A stretch of 64,000 nucleotides of DNA from positions 29,798,380 through 29,862,379 of the forward strand of contig CM046303.1 of the NCBI GenBank assembly GCA_025267735.1, given 5' to 3'. The position numbers and the translations under genes are program-made. This document shows positions 1 to 13,300 of this stretch, in pieces; the first letter of the stretch is position 1; each line of letters opens with the position of its first letter. The DNA comes from Mactra quadrangularis (taxonomy: Eukaryota > Mollusca > Bivalvia > Venerida > Mactridae). A model generated the notes under the pieces. The model was not told the DNA's origin. It made no database searches and worked only from the letters and a program-made list of their open reading frames with translations.

Positions 1-95
1 GCTCAAGGAAATTAGCAGTGCCCCTAGTGGTATTCGTACCCAGGACCTCTTGATCCCTAAGCGCACGTTCTACCACTGGACTACTACTCCTACAT
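1..95 (-). mobile_element. tRNA-derived SINE head, partial at left edge
   Basis: Read on the minus strand, this has an A-box-like stretch (TAGTCCAGTGGTAGAACG) and a weaker B-box (GGTACGAATACC) about 35 bases downstream, the RNA polymerase III promoter layout of tRNA-derived SINEs. It lies in the WBP11 intron below exon 8 and runs to the window edge, so its 3' body cannot be judged. Its head differs from the two commoner SINE families in this window. Confidence 0.45.
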
Positions 96-111
96 TAAAA
101 CTGTTACTTAC

Positions 112-217
112 CTGTAGCAGGATCATAGACTTCTTCTTCTGGTTCACTGTCACTTAACTCTGGGGGAGGACCTGGTGGGGGTCCTGGGGCACGTTTCTTT
201 TTATTGTCTAAACCAAA
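112..217 (-). CDS. WBP11: WBP11 exon 8 (internal)
   Basis: Encodes FGLDNKKKRAPGPPPGPPP followed by an acidic stretch ELSDSEPEEEVYDPAT. The PPGPPPGPPP run is the proline-rich WW-ligand segment seen in WBP11 after the ILKK motif. The donor is a strong ACAG|GTAAGT. Two acceptors are possible: TATAG at about 227, or the CAG just before TTTGG at 217. The second keeps phase 0 with exon 7 and is chosen here, so the 5' boundary is uncertain by about 10 bases. The gene continues past the left edge. Confidence 0.8.
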
Positions 218-2469
218 CTGGGACTCACTATAATATATATGATACACAGGTAAAATATTTGATAGCAAACTTAAAGTTCATGAACGATGCACTAAGTCCA
301 TGAATTTTTTAATCAAAATATATGGGTGAAAGTTGTAACTTCTTATAATACTGAAAACCTATTTAAAAAAACTGAGTAATAAAAGATTTCATATAAATTA
401 CATCAGATAATAAATGCTAAAAATACTACAATCAGTATAAATACTGAAAACTTTCACCCAAGATTAAATAACAACTAATAAAAAAGACAACAGGTGGATA
501 ATTATAGTGTTATACAATATAATAATAGAAATTTGGTATTAATAATACTATAATTTTTACAAAAAAAAGTTTTTTTTGACAATAATATTTTCATTTTATT
601 TTATTAAAAAATGTGCACAATTTTTACATTGTATTTTTCCTTAGAACGAGTTTTACAAAAAATTGAGCAAAGTGCATCTTTCAAGATTATCAGTGTAAAT
701 CTTTCCCACCTTGAATATGAGTTTTACAAATTAAACTTCTGAATAATATTTTGAATACATAATCATTTTCATTTTTATATACAACATACTTGATAAAAAT
801 TAATTTTCCCTTATTTATGCCAAAGAAAGAAAGTATTAGTTACATTGGCTTACAAGCATTATCAATAATGACCAAGACATGGAAAGATTTTCCCAAGCAT
901 TTTTTTATTTTTGACTTAAAATTAAACTTATCTCTAGTTAAGATATCTGTATGAATGTTTACTGGTGTTATGTCAATAATGTAGATCTACACTTGTTGAA
1001 ACTTTTTAAGAAATCGGATGAAAAATTCAAAAAGAAAGTTTGCAAGACATCCCAATTCACTAACATATCCTGGACATGGTTATTAATGATGTAACAGATT
1101 TTCTTTATACATAATACCAAAGAAGATGAGGACATATTGGGATATTGTAATAGTGTTACACTACAATAGTGAATACATGGTCTAGTTGACTTTTTGACAA
1201 AAGAAAACAGTTGATAAATATACTGCTAAACAGTCATCGCAAAACTCAACACTTTATTACTAGACCCAGTCTGATTAAAACCCAATATAAAATTTTCCGC
1301 TCACCAACTCGCTAATTTAGATCTGGCCTTTTTCAAACGAAGGTCACATTCAGGTGACCTTTTCTCATCATAACATTAATGACGAAATTGTTATGATACG
1401 TAACTTGTTTACATCGTCTACGTCACGCAATTTGAAATGAGCCGCCCAATCGCTGACTGTAAATAATACCGCTGTTACATTAGCTTGCAAACCTTGGTCT
1501 CAAAATAGAAATTACGAAATCAAAATGTTATTAATAGTGTTTCGTCTAGATGAAAGCTACGCATTGATTGGTCGACACAAAGTTCATCTCGACGTGACCT
1601 TCCACGGAGACAGTAGAGATCCTGTACGACAATGATCTACAGGATATCTGTTTACAGAGATTGTACTGGACCAAACCAAGTCTTACATGATCAGAGACAT
1701 TTTAAATACTTTGATGAATTGAAAACTGTGTAGAAGAGATCAATTTTTTTCCCGACAGTCAGTCCTGTAAACTTGCAGATCTGGCAGATCTTTAATTTTT
1801 TTCAAGCAGTGTTAGTTGGTCCGCCATGTTTTGTGGTGACTGCTGCTAAATAAAGAGTCATGGAATTAAATAAAGATACAAACTTTGGTGTGGAAGCATT
1901 AAATTATGAGTCCAAGTGTGTACTTCATAACAAAAATTTATAGTAGTTGTTCAAATTTATATGTATTAAAGGGTTTTTAAAAAAAGTGACCACATATCCC
2001 AATAATGAGCAAATCTTCTTTGTAATAATGTAAACTGTCTTCCAAAAGTTCCTTCACCATACAATTAATTAAATTGCTGCAAATTCCAAGTTCAAGTTGG
2101 AATAATTATTAAATCATTGTTTATTTTATTCATAATTCATGCAATAAAAAAGAAATTTCTATTGGTACATTTCATTTTTTAGTTGCAGCAAAAATTATCT
2201 ATCATCCTCCCAAACTATGGTCAATGTATCTAAATGGCCCAATATCAAGTTTGAAATATTTGATAATTTCATATTCAAATGGAAAATATACTTACTTCAA
2301 AAAGCAAAATTAAGAATCGTTTAAGAATAAATTGCTTTACAACTTTTTGAAATGCCACAAGTTTAGTAAATGTAATTTATGAATGTGTGAAGAAACTTTT
2401 GGAGGGCAGTGTACTTATAGATACAGAAAGCTGACCTTCACAATAAAAGATCAGTGTAGGCTTATATAC
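218..2469 (-). other. WBP11 intron 7
   Basis: AT-rich, with no coding exon that I can support. The part from about 1250 to 1850 is richer in CG and reads like old repeat, but no termini could be found. If exon 8 uses the outer acceptor, a small additional exon between exons 7 and 8 is possible, because the phases would otherwise not match. Confidence 0.5.
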
Positions 2470-2549
2470 TTTCCTGTATACTGAATGTTTCTTTAATATT
2501 CCTTTCTGTGGCAGTGGTATGTCACTGGGTAATGGTATAGCTGAAGGGG
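2470..2549 (-). CDS. WBP11: WBP11 exon 7
   Basis: With one base from exon 6 it encodes (A)PSAIPLPSDIPLPQKGILKK then HSVYRK. The IPLP...ILKK block matches the conserved WBP11 segment that follows its first IPLPDMP motif. The acceptor is ATTTCAG. The donor is read as AAA|GTATAT, which gives phase 0; an alternative GTATAC donor lies 9 bases upstream, so the last three residues are uncertain. Confidence 0.82.
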
Positions 2550-2948
2550 CTGAAATATTATTTAACAAATTCAATAATGTAAACCAAAAATCATTTCTTG
2601 ACTTTCAAGTTAGCAACTTTCATGATAGTAGTAAAACATTGAAGTATAGAATATAGAATTATTTCTATGAAGTTTTATCACTGTTTACAGACTGTTAGCT
2701 ATACAGTTGGGATTTTTTATTTTTCCATTGATCTGTAAAACTTGAATGGTAGTAGATCATGGAAGTTGTTACAGCCACCAACATACCAATAGTCATAAAT
2801 TCTGAAGTCATAAACAACTGTGTGCATTAAATCACAGAGATAGATTATTTTAAATTTCTCAATGCAGATGTCATCAGGTTGTGAGAACAATAATTTTTAA
2901 TACTTTTGATCAATCATGACAAATAACTGGTCCAATTTATTTTTATAC

Positions 2949-3228
2949 TGGGTTTAACACCATGTCAACACAATTTTTATGCTATTTCATGGAGTCCAGC
3001 ACACCTAACCTAGCTTTCCTGGACCCTTGTCTATAACCAGTACTCACCTACTCTTCCACAAGGCTGAAAACTTCTCCATATACCTCATACATGGAGGAAA
3101 ATTTACACTATTGTCAAATTTTCATGAAAAGGTTTAACTTCACCAGGTGGGATTCAAACCCTTACCCCCTTAAGGACACCAGATTCGAAATCCATGCACG
3201 CTAACAACTATGCTACCAACCAGGGTTT
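2949..3228 (-). mobile_element. SINE family 2, near full length, minus orientation
   Basis: In minus orientation this runs from a tRNA-like head (degenerate B-box at about 3150) through the shared body containing GGAGAAGTTTTCAGCC, GGTGAGTACTGGTTATAGAC and AGGTTAGGTGTGCTGGAC to a GTGTTGACATGG end. It is more diverged than the copies at 30253 and 48573. It sits in WBP11 intron 6. Confidence 0.75.
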
Positions 3229-3297
3229 GGTCCGATTTATCATTAGACATATTACAATATAATCTACACAAAAAATACATATAAAACATTATGTTAC

Positions 3298-3366
3298 CAG
3301 GTTCAGCTGGCATATCAGGTAAAGGAATCTCGTTCAATTGTACACGCTCTGCTATCTTTACTTGTT
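3298..3366 (-). CDS. WBP11: WBP11 exon 6
   Basis: With one base from exon 5 it encodes EQVKIAERVQLNEIPLPDMP then AEP. IPLPDMP is invariant in WBP11 proteins. The acceptor is TTTTTCAG and the donor is CCTG|GTAACA. It ends in phase 1, which matches exon 7. Confidence 0.88.
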
Positions 3367-3459
3367 CTGAAAAACACAATAACAATTTAATATACTAGTT
3401 AATAAAAGAAAAACAGACATTTAATCTTTTCACCGTTCCTAGAAAAACTAAATACATGG

Positions 3460-5815
3460 ATTCAACTGTTAACCAGTTATTAGACGCAAACTTCCATCAG
3501 TGACTGACAACTGCCCTACACTATTTAGAATCAGCAGTAGGAGGGAGAATGACCATAGATCAGTCTTCGAAATTAGCACTCGCCCGTTCCCCCAGGCGAG
3601 TAAAATTAAATTCGGGCGACAAAAAAATCATTTTCTGATCGCTCGACGGGCGAGTAAAAAATTTAGTGGCGTTTAACCACGTATTTCACGACGTGTAATC
3701 TGTTGCCGTGCGTAAATTGTGTATAACATATTAATTTCAAGTTGTTATCTTGACTTATTACGTATTAAATCGGCATGTACACCGGGAGTCTATAATTTGT
3801 TTGCAGCAATTAAAATCAGTATTTATCCTTTGTTTGATGACAAACATGTGTTTGCAATTGTTAACGAAAATTGGTGTAATCAATTTAAGATAAGATGTGT
3901 GTCGTCATTTTTTCACACTCTGTTGATGTTTGTAACAAGTTATAATTGCAATGTCTCGTTGTGTAATCACAGAGTCTTATTAAATTGTTATTAAAAACAA
4001 ATTCTTAAAACAAGCGTGACCTTGTTTTTTAATTGTTGACTTAAATAATGGCCGGTTTTGAAAATACACGATATCGGCGATCGCTAGAAATCAAATATTT
4101 TACTATGACTCCCGTTATGAGTGCTCGAGCACTCGATTTAACAACGGATGGAGCGAATGTTACATCCGCATTTCTTATGTAATCTACCATCAACTTCGCG
4201 GGAGGTGTGCTGTTAGTATACACGCTTCAAAAGCCGATAATTAGTGTCTCGTTTGTTTATTGATGGCGTCTGTGTATATTGTCGACTTTCAGACCAACCA
4301 GCGTCCACTTAAAAATCAATAGTGCTATATGTCGGCCCGATAAGATTGATATCGTGTTAAAACGGTTGCAATTAACAAACACGTGTCAAACTGTGATACT
4401 ACAATAATAAAAGTAGATAAAGCTTTTTTAATGTTTGCCGTTAAATTGATAATTGTATTAAATTATGAGCATGTTGTGAGGCAGTTAGAATAGACGTAAT
4501 TAGCAGTTTGTCAATGATTGCAATTATTTGTTTTTTAAGCGAGATGTCATATGTTTTCGCAACCCACGCTATCGCCAATCAAATGAAACAATGTTAAATC
4601 TACGTTAGTAATTTATTAATCTTAGTATTTTGATAATTCAAAATTCCTGTTCCTAATTAAGCAAATGGGGAAAAAGTAACGGGGAAATTCCCTTAATTTT
4701 TCGATTTCAAGAATAAACACCGGTTGGTTCAATTGAATTTATGAAAATTGTCAAAGTATTTGTGTCATAATCTACCAGCTAAAGTCGTGTTGCAGACTTT
4801 AAATAATAAGCATATATTGCTACATAATATGTTATATTTTAAAAAAGGTATGTTATTTACAGCAGAACTAATTGAATAATGAATATTTAAACAAAGAAGG
4901 GTCAAAAACGAGGACACTGATAACGTATTTTCCAAAAATGACCTTTTATGCATTTTTAATCTCTTTTGATAAACATATACTACCAAGTAAAAATGCTAAA
5001 CCAAAAATAATTTTTCATTGAAATGAAAATTAGATAATTATTTTAAGTTTACAATTCGGTAGCTGCAAAATAAATGTGTTCTGTGAATTTTGTGTAAAAC
5101 ATAGAACATATAACTCAGTAACCAAACATCCAGGGAGTATTTAATACTCACACTACTTGTGAGTTACAGCAGACATATTATTTATTAAATGTTATTGAAA
5201 ATTTGTAATTACATTATTTAAAGGATAGAAGTTCTAGAAAAGTTTGCATTTGAGAAGTTTGTGAATACTGTTCAAAATATTCCATTCGGCTCATCGAACT
5301 TTTCCCGCTTGTCTATCCTCCCAACTTCTCCCTCGCATCACTGCACTTCTCCCTGAATTACTGGGAGGGAGAAGTCACTTCTCCCTAACTTTGGAACCCA
5401 GGCTCAGTCCTGTAATTGCGCAATTTTCGGCACATTCGTGTGAAAATTCCTCTCTATAACTTATCAATCATAAACAAAACTATAAAATTCCATAAAAATA
5501 ATCAACAGAACGAACTGTATTGTCATCTTTTTACAAATAAATAGTGTTATTATTAATAATTTAATTAGTATACATAAATGTATATATAATTATGTCAAAA
5601 GCTCTTAAATTCATGTCTTTTATTCATGACTTATGCCAAAACCTATCAACTTTAGATTTGTTATTCGGGCGAGTAAAGATTAATCCGGGCCACCTACTTT
5701 TGCAAAGTTACTGGCCCGAATGGCGAGTAAATTCAAAATGTCAATTTCGAAGACTGATAGATATTATTTCATGACCAAGCTTCACTAAAGTATCCTAGTA
5801 ATAGAACATACAACC
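3460..5815 (-). mobile_element. SINE family 1 copy split by a DNA transposon
   Basis: The body and 3' part of SINE family 1 (minus orientation) lies at about 3460-3560, and its middle, towards the tRNA head, at 5757-5815 (ATTTCATGACCAAGCTT). The DNA transposon at 3561-5756 separates them. The ATAGAT at the junction occurs on both sides and falls inside the SINE motif that reads ATGGCCGTAGAAAT in other copies. The SINE therefore predates the transposon. The tRNA head itself is badly decayed. Confidence 0.75.
3561..5756. mobile_element. Non-autonomous DNA transposon, CAGTCTTCG family, copy 1
   Basis: A 2196-bp element bounded by inverted CAGTCTTCGAAATT ends and a perfect 6-bp target duplication, ATAGAT (3555-3560 and 5757-5762). 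Just inside each end are GCGAGTAAA-type words. The interior matches, in inverted orientation, the element at 11173-16365. It contains a CTTCTCCCT-rich palindromic stretch near 5310-5400. The reading frames inside are under 95 residues and resemble no transposase, so it looks non-autonomous. The superfamily is not certain: 6-bp duplications are unusual among the well-known families (Dada-type elements make 6-7 bp, classical hAT 8). Confidence 0.88.
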
Positions 5816-6056
5816 CCTCCATCAGTTACTTTGTGCAAAACCAAAACTTAAATGCATTTCAAAATAAATGATCATCAAGTTTCCAATAAAAGCAATTAAG
5901 TAGGCCTACAATTCGAAAATATCTCTGGGCACTGTATTAGCTAATTAGCTAATCTAATTAATCCTCATGTTAAGATAATTATGCATTTTGTTCCATTTAA
6001 TGATTTATGATGTAGTTGAAAATACATAATGTTTAAACAACAATGATTTTACTTAC

Positions 6057-6144
6057 CATAATGAACCTGTAATTTATCTCTCTTTTTCTCATATTCTACT
6101 TCAGCCCTTTTTAATTCTTTAGCATATTCTAGGTTCTCTCTTTC
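6057..6144 (-). CDS. WBP11: WBP11 exon 5
   Basis: Encodes ERENLEYAKELKRAEVEYE then KKRDKLQVHY, a charged helical segment that aligns with the ELRKLEVEYEQKRAQLSQ-type region of WBP11. The acceptor is TTGCAG and the donor TATG|GTAAGT. Phase 0 in, phase 1 out. Confidence 0.88.
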
Positions 6145-6184
6145 CTGCAATACACAACAAACAATATAACATACATGTACAACA

Positions 6185-6410
6185 GTAAGAAAGGTTGAGT
6201 GGTTATGATGCTGGACTGGTAGTCATTGGATAGCCAGCTCTGAGCTGCTTCAAATCATAACCAAAACCTACCATGTTGTTTACTTGAGCAAGAAACTTTA
6301 TTCTACAGACTTAGTACTGGGAGGGGGGTCAGGAAGTGGGACTTGAAAGTGATTAATCTAAGTTGTAAGAACTTGTTTCACAATCAAGCTAAAATAAATT
6401 ACGTATAAAC
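6185..6410 (+). mobile_element. tRNA-like SINE, third family
   Basis: Opens with GGTTGAGTGGTTATGATGC, an A-box-like start of the type seen in Leu/Ser tRNAs, and has a degenerate B-box (CTTCAAATCAT) about 50 bases on. An unrelated body follows. Only one copy is seen in the window, so the 3' limit is a guess. It lies in WBP11 intron 4. Confidence 0.45.
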
Positions 6411-7194
6411 TAAACTAACAGTAATATGGCTGTATTAACAACATTTTTCTTAGACATGAGAATCATGTTGTCATTTTAAAATACATCATTTATGAACATT
6501 TATGGGAGATAAACAAATGCACACTTCCGGTCAGAGGGGGTTGGAAAGTAGGACAAAGTATATTCCAGAATGTAATATCAGGCGAGTATTTGTATGAAAT
6601 AATATTACAATAGACTATATCCGGAATTCAAATATTTGAGTTTTCTCCAGCGGTACAAACAAACTTTCACCGTTACAATGAAAACACGTGTACAAAGAAT
6701 AATAAGGTATAATCCATAGTTTGTGCTATTTAGCTATCATGTGTAGAAAACTTTGTTTGTACTGCCTGTGCACGGACGGAAAAAACCATAAATTTGAATT
6801 CCAGACTAGGTTTATTGGCTCTGGTAAAACACCAAAACTGTGAGCCTACCCTAACAAACTTTTTGTCAGACCATTGCCCTAAACACAGGATTTTGTGCCT
6901 AATTTACAGTGGCTGGCATATGTTTTCAGTTTTTGACAACTTTCTTTGGCAGCATTCACTTACACTTCCACATTGAGTTGACAACAACTCCTTAGATTGA
7001 CAAAAATGAAATCTCAGGGTTCATATCTTAGAGTACTAACCATGGACATAGGGGTCAAGACTTAAGAACAATATCAAAAGACATAATGGTAAAGGAATTT
7101 CAAATCCATTAAGCAAACTTCAATAATAAATATAGTTTTTATTTCCTCTTTATAATACTTAAAGTCACTGGAGCATTTCAAATGTTAAACTTAC

Positions 7195-7292
7195 ATATAA
7201 TCTGAAAACTCTTTGAAATGTTTCCTTCAATTTCTTTCTTTTGTCTTTTAATACTTTTTCATTCAGCTTAGGAGCTTCCATCGGATTGAATT
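7195..7292 (-). CDS. WBP11: WBP11 exon 4
   Basis: With one base from exon 3 it encodes EFNPMEAPKLNEKVLKDKRK then KLKETFQRVFRLY. EFNP...LNEKVLKDKRKKL is the most conserved core of the WBP11 N-terminal region. The acceptor is ATTTTAG and the donor TATAT|GTAAGT. It ends in phase 0. Confidence 0.93.
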
Positions 7293-7924
7293 CTAAAATT
7301 TAATAAAACATACACACAACATGTTAGTTCTTTATGTATAAAAGCTACAGAAATGAAAGAATTGATTCAAGTAAAATCTATATCTAAGATGTGACTAATA
7401 GATAACAAAAATTGTGTATTTTTTAATCACAGTTTATAAATACTGTAAGTGATGATCACATTTCACTGCATAGAATTTAACACTTTCTTTCATGCTTTAC
7501 AGTAAAATGTCACTTTTTTCCATGAAAATATACAATAAAATTTGAATTTTATATTTTTATTGAGGTGAAAATATAATCTTGTATTTTCAATATCAATGAC
7601 ATAATCTTAGAAATTAAATACTGTCATCTTGGAGGAGAAATGATGTCACATTATAATTTGTGTAAAATACATCTGAAAACACAAAACTAAGCATGAAAGA
7701 AACAGAATATTTGACATCTTTCGTGTAAGATCTTTTATATTACAACTCATGAACTCAGAAAATGACATTTTCACTCGTGGCTATGCCCTCGTGAAAATAT
7801 GTTTTCTGAACTCACTCAGTGAAATAAAAATTGATCTTACACCTAAGTTGACAAATATTCTGTTTCTTTCATATCCTCTTTCACAGATCTATAATTTGTT
7901 ATAACATAATTACATATGACTTAC
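7293..7924 (-). other. WBP11 intron 3
   Basis: AT-rich intron of 632 bases with standard GT-AG ends. No repeat or exon was recognised in it. Confidence 0.6.
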
Positions 7925-8018
7925 CCATTTGATCTATGATTTCCATTTCTTCTAATAATTTAAGTGGATCTTTGCCTTTCAATACAGCAGTACGTACCAA
8001 CATACGCTGCTTTTTATT
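7925..8018 (-). CDS. WBP11: WBP11 exon 3
   Basis: Encodes NKKQRMLVRTAVLKGKDP then LKLLEEMEIIDQM. NKKQRM.VR.AVLK..DP is a family hallmark. The acceptor is TTTTTCAG and the donor ATGG|GTAAGT. Phase 0 in, phase 1 out, so the joining codon with exon 4 is GAA. Confidence 0.93.
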
Positions 8019-8557
8019 CTGAAAAATAAACACACATCCATGAATCCCAAATTCTACACACTCAGCTTACATGGCATTGTGTAAAACTCCTCATCCTAAT
8101 TGTTCAAAAGTTCTTCAGTCTAGCAATTTCTATGATTTGTACTCATTAACTTTTCTTTCATTAAAGCTTTTTGATTAAGGACTTCATTTTTACATATATA
8201 GTGTATTGCCAATCTAAATAAACTGGTGCTAAATAAAACTAACTGAACTCTAAATTAAAGTAGATAAATCCCACCAGCCCTAAAGTGACTAGTTTAATAT
8301 TACAATAACAATTGGTTTTAATTTTAGCAATTAACAATAAAATTGCATCAAATACACCTCAAGTTATTTTTTCATATTTGTTTTTCATCCATTACTTCCT
8401 TGGAAAAAAACAATGATATCAGTCGGGATAGCAGCCAAGACCTTTAAAAATAAGTAGACACTCCATCATATAGCCATAAAACTATCTTGAAGGCAAGCAA
8501 GAACATGTACATTATCATACTTTGGCTAAAGACATTAAAATCATGAAATTATCTCAC

Positions 8558-8589
8558 CTTCTTCAACTCTCTTTTTCTTGCCTCTTTTC
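8558..8589 (-). CDS. WBP11: WBP11 exon 2 (33-base microexon class)
   Basis: Only 32 bases. Joined to the last base of exon 1 it reads RKEARKRELKK, which matches the conserved WBP11 N-terminal basic stretch exactly. The acceptor is TTGCAG and the donor GAAG|GTGAGA. The length check (1 + 32 = 33) keeps the frame. It is too short to be found except by homology with the family. Confidence 0.93.
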
Positions 8590-8789
8590 CTGCAATGATC
8601 AACATAGACAAAATCATAAACATATAAAGTAAGTTAATAGCAATTTTAGTGATAAACTTTTTATAGACACAGTTATTCAGGCTATAAGTATAACAAACAA
8701 AATATCATAAGTGAATAAACATGATTGTAAATAAAATGATTAGCCAAATTATCCAAGTTTGTACTGTAGAGCATCTGATAACTAGATTC

Positions 8790-8903
8790 GCAAGCAGATT
8801 GCATAGTTAAACTACCCGGGTGGGATTCGAATCTGTCCCCCTTCGGAACACAAGACTCTAAATCCTGGCGCGCTACTAACTGCACTATAGACCCAGGTTT
8901 AAA
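8790..8903 (-). mobile_element. SINE family 2, 3'-truncated
   Basis: On the minus strand this carries the tRNA-like head with a good B-box (GATTCGAATC) and a CCCGGGT start, but the body is missing. It lies in WBP11 intron 1, just before the hAT-like element. Confidence 0.7.
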
Positions 8904-9065
8904 ATATGTCTAAACTAAAACTATTAAGATAGTCAGTTTGATCACACAACATTTTACTGCTAGCTAGAAAGGATTTGTTCTAGTCTCAGGCCAAGACATT
9001 TCATTACTTCTCACTGATAGAAGGAATGCCAAAGACAATTTATAATTGTACAGTTTACTGACAAC

Positions 9066-10415
9066 CAGGGACCAGGAAATTCGCCGAAGTCAATCGGTCC
9101 AAAGCCGTCCGAGTACCGGATACGGGTTTTAACGTGTACCGTACGGACCCGACCGTTTACTGTACTTTATTCACGACCATGTTAGTACTTATTTTTTGCT
9201 CCCTTTTATTAGGAAGGCATACGATGCATTGGCATAGTTTGTTTAATTTTTTACAAAACTTAAATTCTATCTAAAATAAAAGCGTGGTTTCCGAAATTAC
9301 TCCCCGCAATTGTCGGTCGTTCAATAAACAGAACTTGAAAAAAGGCTGTTTCATCTAGTTCTAATGTTGTTGGAAAACTCCGTCATGTGGGAAAATTATT
9401 TTAACTGCGCATGCGCAGAAAAACGGGTCCAAAGTAAATGTCTCGCATTTAAGCGTCGTTCGCTAAATTAAGAAAGAAAACGTAAAATAATGATAAGCTT
9501 TTTTAATTACACACGTAGATTAAACGTTTCTCATACGTAGTGACGATCTAGCGTGGGTCTCAAAAATGTATGACATCTCATCACGCGGTTTCTTTTAACA
9601 CAAAAGATTATCAAATCGTGCATAGTACACCATTTATAGATAGTTTAATGACACACACAACTGTTTGTTTTGAAAATTATTTTCGTTGAATTTGGAATTT
9701 AATAGTAATCATTAATTTTGTTCACCAAAGAAGGGAGAAGAGAAGGTTGAATTTTGATCATCAACAACTGTACCTTCGATTAATAAGAATTTGCGTAGAT
9801 ACATGTCCTAAGATAATTTCTTATTATTCACACCTCAATTTAAGACGTAAAAATAAATCATGAATTAAGTCAAACAAATTAAAGATTAAACGAATACATC
9901 AATCAGGAATTGACAACAAAAGCAGTTAAATTGTTTTCTTTAATTATTCATAAAACATTCTTTATAAAAGATTATTGTTTTTTACAAGTTTACAGGTTTC
10001 AAACAGACCGATTGAAAAACGTAATCGGTTCGATGGACACGATTAAGTAAGAACATATTCTTCTGCTGTTCTTCAAATTAATCGAGTGCAAATCAAGCGT
10101 ACCTTGCTGTGCTCGATCAAAAAAAAATATCACTGCCTCAACCCCACATGGATACGTTATACAGGGTCCTTGATGTGTAACCTGTGGACAATTAAGCAGG
10201 ATATTACATCAGTAAACAGTGGGTTTTAGCAACTGATAGTTGTTTGATAATATATTATCGATACGTTTTCTTGAAAATTATGGAAATTAATGGTTTGAGG
10301 TCAAATTTAGCGAATTTTTCCCGGACCGATTTTTTTAAGGATTTTGAAATCTCAATCGGTCCAAACTGAAAAAATCGGTCCGAAAACCGAAAAACCGGCG
10401 ATTTCCTGGTCCCTG
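9066..10415. mobile_element. Non-autonomous hAT-like transposon
   Basis: A 1350-bp element with inverted ends CAGGGACCAGGAAAT and a perfect 8-bp target duplication CTGACAAC (9058-9065 and 10416-10423). CAGGG-type ends with 8-bp duplications are the classical hAT signature. Subterminal ATCGGTCC words recur near both ends, as expected of transposase-binding repeats. No transposase reading frame is present. The interior shares a stretch near 9550 (AGCGTGGGTC...ATGTATGACAT) with the CAGTCTTCG elements and with the element at 32721. Confidence 0.9.
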
Positions 10416-13300
10416 CTGACAACCTATATTCTGGTTTGGGCATCTTGTTACTGTTGGTTAACATTTGATTTGGGCAAATACAATATATAGCTGCTTGTCA
10501 TGAGGTGTCAGGACAAAACGGACCATAAGACGAAACGGACCATGACAAAACGGACCATACTCCGGACAAAACAGAACATATTTTGGGACAAAACGGACAA
10601 TCATTCAAGTCTAAACAGACCACCGTCAGGACAAAACGGTCCATAAGAATAAAGTATGACATTTACGATATTAACAAAAATAACAAACATTATTATATTA
10701 TTAAGTGTGTGAGGGATAACATCATATGTTTGGTATCATTAAATTGTGGTTCAACTGTAATTTTAATAGTCTTAATTCTGATTAACTGCTTGCTTGTTGT
10801 TGGTGTGTTGTTTGTCACCTAAATCAAATGTGATAACTGTGATATTTGATGTACGGACTCGTAAAAAATCAACAACCAATAATGTCCTATCCAATGCTAT
10901 TCATTTGACACATCGGATAGATTACTTTCGAAAAAGTGACTGCGCAGTAATAATTGATATATAGTCAGTAGCATTCTCGTACCCAGAGCCTAGTAGGATT
11001 CTCAATACTAGCAATCTTGATTACCTCAGGGAACGAGAACGAGTCAATAGTAGATGAATTAAATTTCGTTAAAAAATATTGATTCATAAAAAGGTTATAC
11101 GCAATTAAAATATGTATACTTATAAGTTTTGTTAAGTGTATAACTCTGGAAAAGGATTTATGATAACAAACCCAGTCTTCGAAATTGACATTTTGAATTT
11201 ACTCGCCATTCGGGCCAGTAACTTTGCAAAAGTAGGTGGCCCGGATTAATTTTTACTCGCCCGAATAACAAATCTAAAGTTGATAGGTTTTGGCATAAGT
11301 CATGAATAAAAGACAAGAATTTAAGAGCTTTTGACTTAATTATAAATACATTTATGTTTACAGACGATTTCTTTACAAAAAGAATACTAAATTATTAATA
11401 ATAACACTATTATTTGTAAAAAGATGACATTACAGTTCGTTCTGTTGATTATTTTTATGGAATTTGACAGTTTTGTTTATGATTGATAAGATATTGAGAG
11501 AGGAATTTTCGCACGTATGTGCCGAAAATTGCGCAATTACAGGACTGAGCCTGGGTTCCAAAGTTAGGGAGAAGTGACTTCTCCGTCCCAGTAATTCAGG
11601 GAGAAGTGCAGTGATGTAAGGGAGAAGTTGGGAGGATAGACAAGCGGGAAAAGTTTGATGAGCCCGAATGGAATATTTTGAACAGTATTCAGAAACATCT
11701 TAAATGCTAACTTTTCTAGAACTTCTATCCTTTAAATACATGTAATTACTATTACATTTAGTAAATAATATGTCTGCTGTAACTCACAAATAGTGTGAGT
11801 ATTAAATACTCCCTGGATGTTTGGTTACTGAGTTATATGTTCTAAGTTTTACACAAAATTCACAGAATACATTTATTTTGCAGCTATTGAATTGTAAACT
11901 TAAATTATCTAATTTTCCTTTCAATGAAAAATTCTTCTTTTTGGTTTAGCATTTTTACTTGGTAGTATATGTTTATCAAAAGAGGTTAAAAATGCATAAA
12001 AGGTCATTTTTGGAAAATATGTTATCAGTGTCCTCGTTTTTTACCCTTCTTTGTTCAAATATTCTTTTTTTAATTAGTTCTGCTGTAAATAACATACCTT
12101 TTCTTAAATATAACATATTATGTAGCAATAATTCAATATATACTTATTATTGATTTTTTAAAGTCTGCAACACGACTTTAGCTGATAGATTATGATACGA
12201 ATACTTTGACAATTTTCATAAATTCAATTGAACCAACCGGTGTTTATTCTTGAAATCGAAAAATTAAGGGAATTTCCCCGTTACTTTTTCCCACTTTGCT
12301 TAATTAGGAACAACTAATTATCAAAATGATAAGATTAATAAATTACTAACGTAGATTTAACATCGTTTCATTTGATTGGCGATAGCGTAGGTCGCGAAAA
12401 CATATGACATCACGCTTAAAAAACAAATAATTGCAATCATTGACAAACTGCTAATTACGTCTATTCTAACTGCCTCACAACATGATCATAATTTAATACA
12501 ATTATCAATTTAACGGCAAGCATTAAAAAAGCTTTATCTACTTTTATTATTGTAATATCACAGTTTGACACGTGTTTGTTAATTGCAACCGTTTTAATAC
12601 GATATCAATCTTATCGGGCCGACATATAACACTATTGATTTTAAAGCGGACGCTGGTTGGTCTGATAGGCGACACTATACACAGGGGCCATCAATAAACA
12701 AACGAGTCACTAATTATTGGCTTTTGAAGCGTGTATACTAACAGCACAACTCCCGCGAAGTTGATTGGTAGATTACATAAGAAATGCAAATGTAACTTAC
12801 GCTCCATCCGTCGTTAAATCGAGTGCTCGAGGACTCATAATCTGAGTCATAATTTGTTTTATTGATTTTCCGAAAATGTCGGCGACTTCGATTTCGCTTT
12901 GCTATGCTAATGAAATATCAAAGAATTCGCCCCAATTGCCCCTCGGCTCATCCCTGGATTAATGAAATATAAGAGTCAATTGCACAATCGCCTATGCTTA
13001 AAACATTGTAAAGAAGACGATATCCCGTTTTCATACATAAATATCATGCTATATTTCCTTCGCGATTTGCAAACGACATTGTGCTTACACGCACATCAAT
13101 AAAAAACGTAAATTCGATGTAAACAGTTTGTTGTTTTTTTTTATTAAAAAATATGAATGGAAAGAGTAATGTTTTAATTTCCCAAAAATAAGATTTTTAA
13201 AAATGATAACCTAACGGGAGTCATTGTAAAATATTTGATTTCTAGCGATCGCTGATATCGCGTATTTTCAAAACCGGCCATTATTTAAGTCAACAATTAA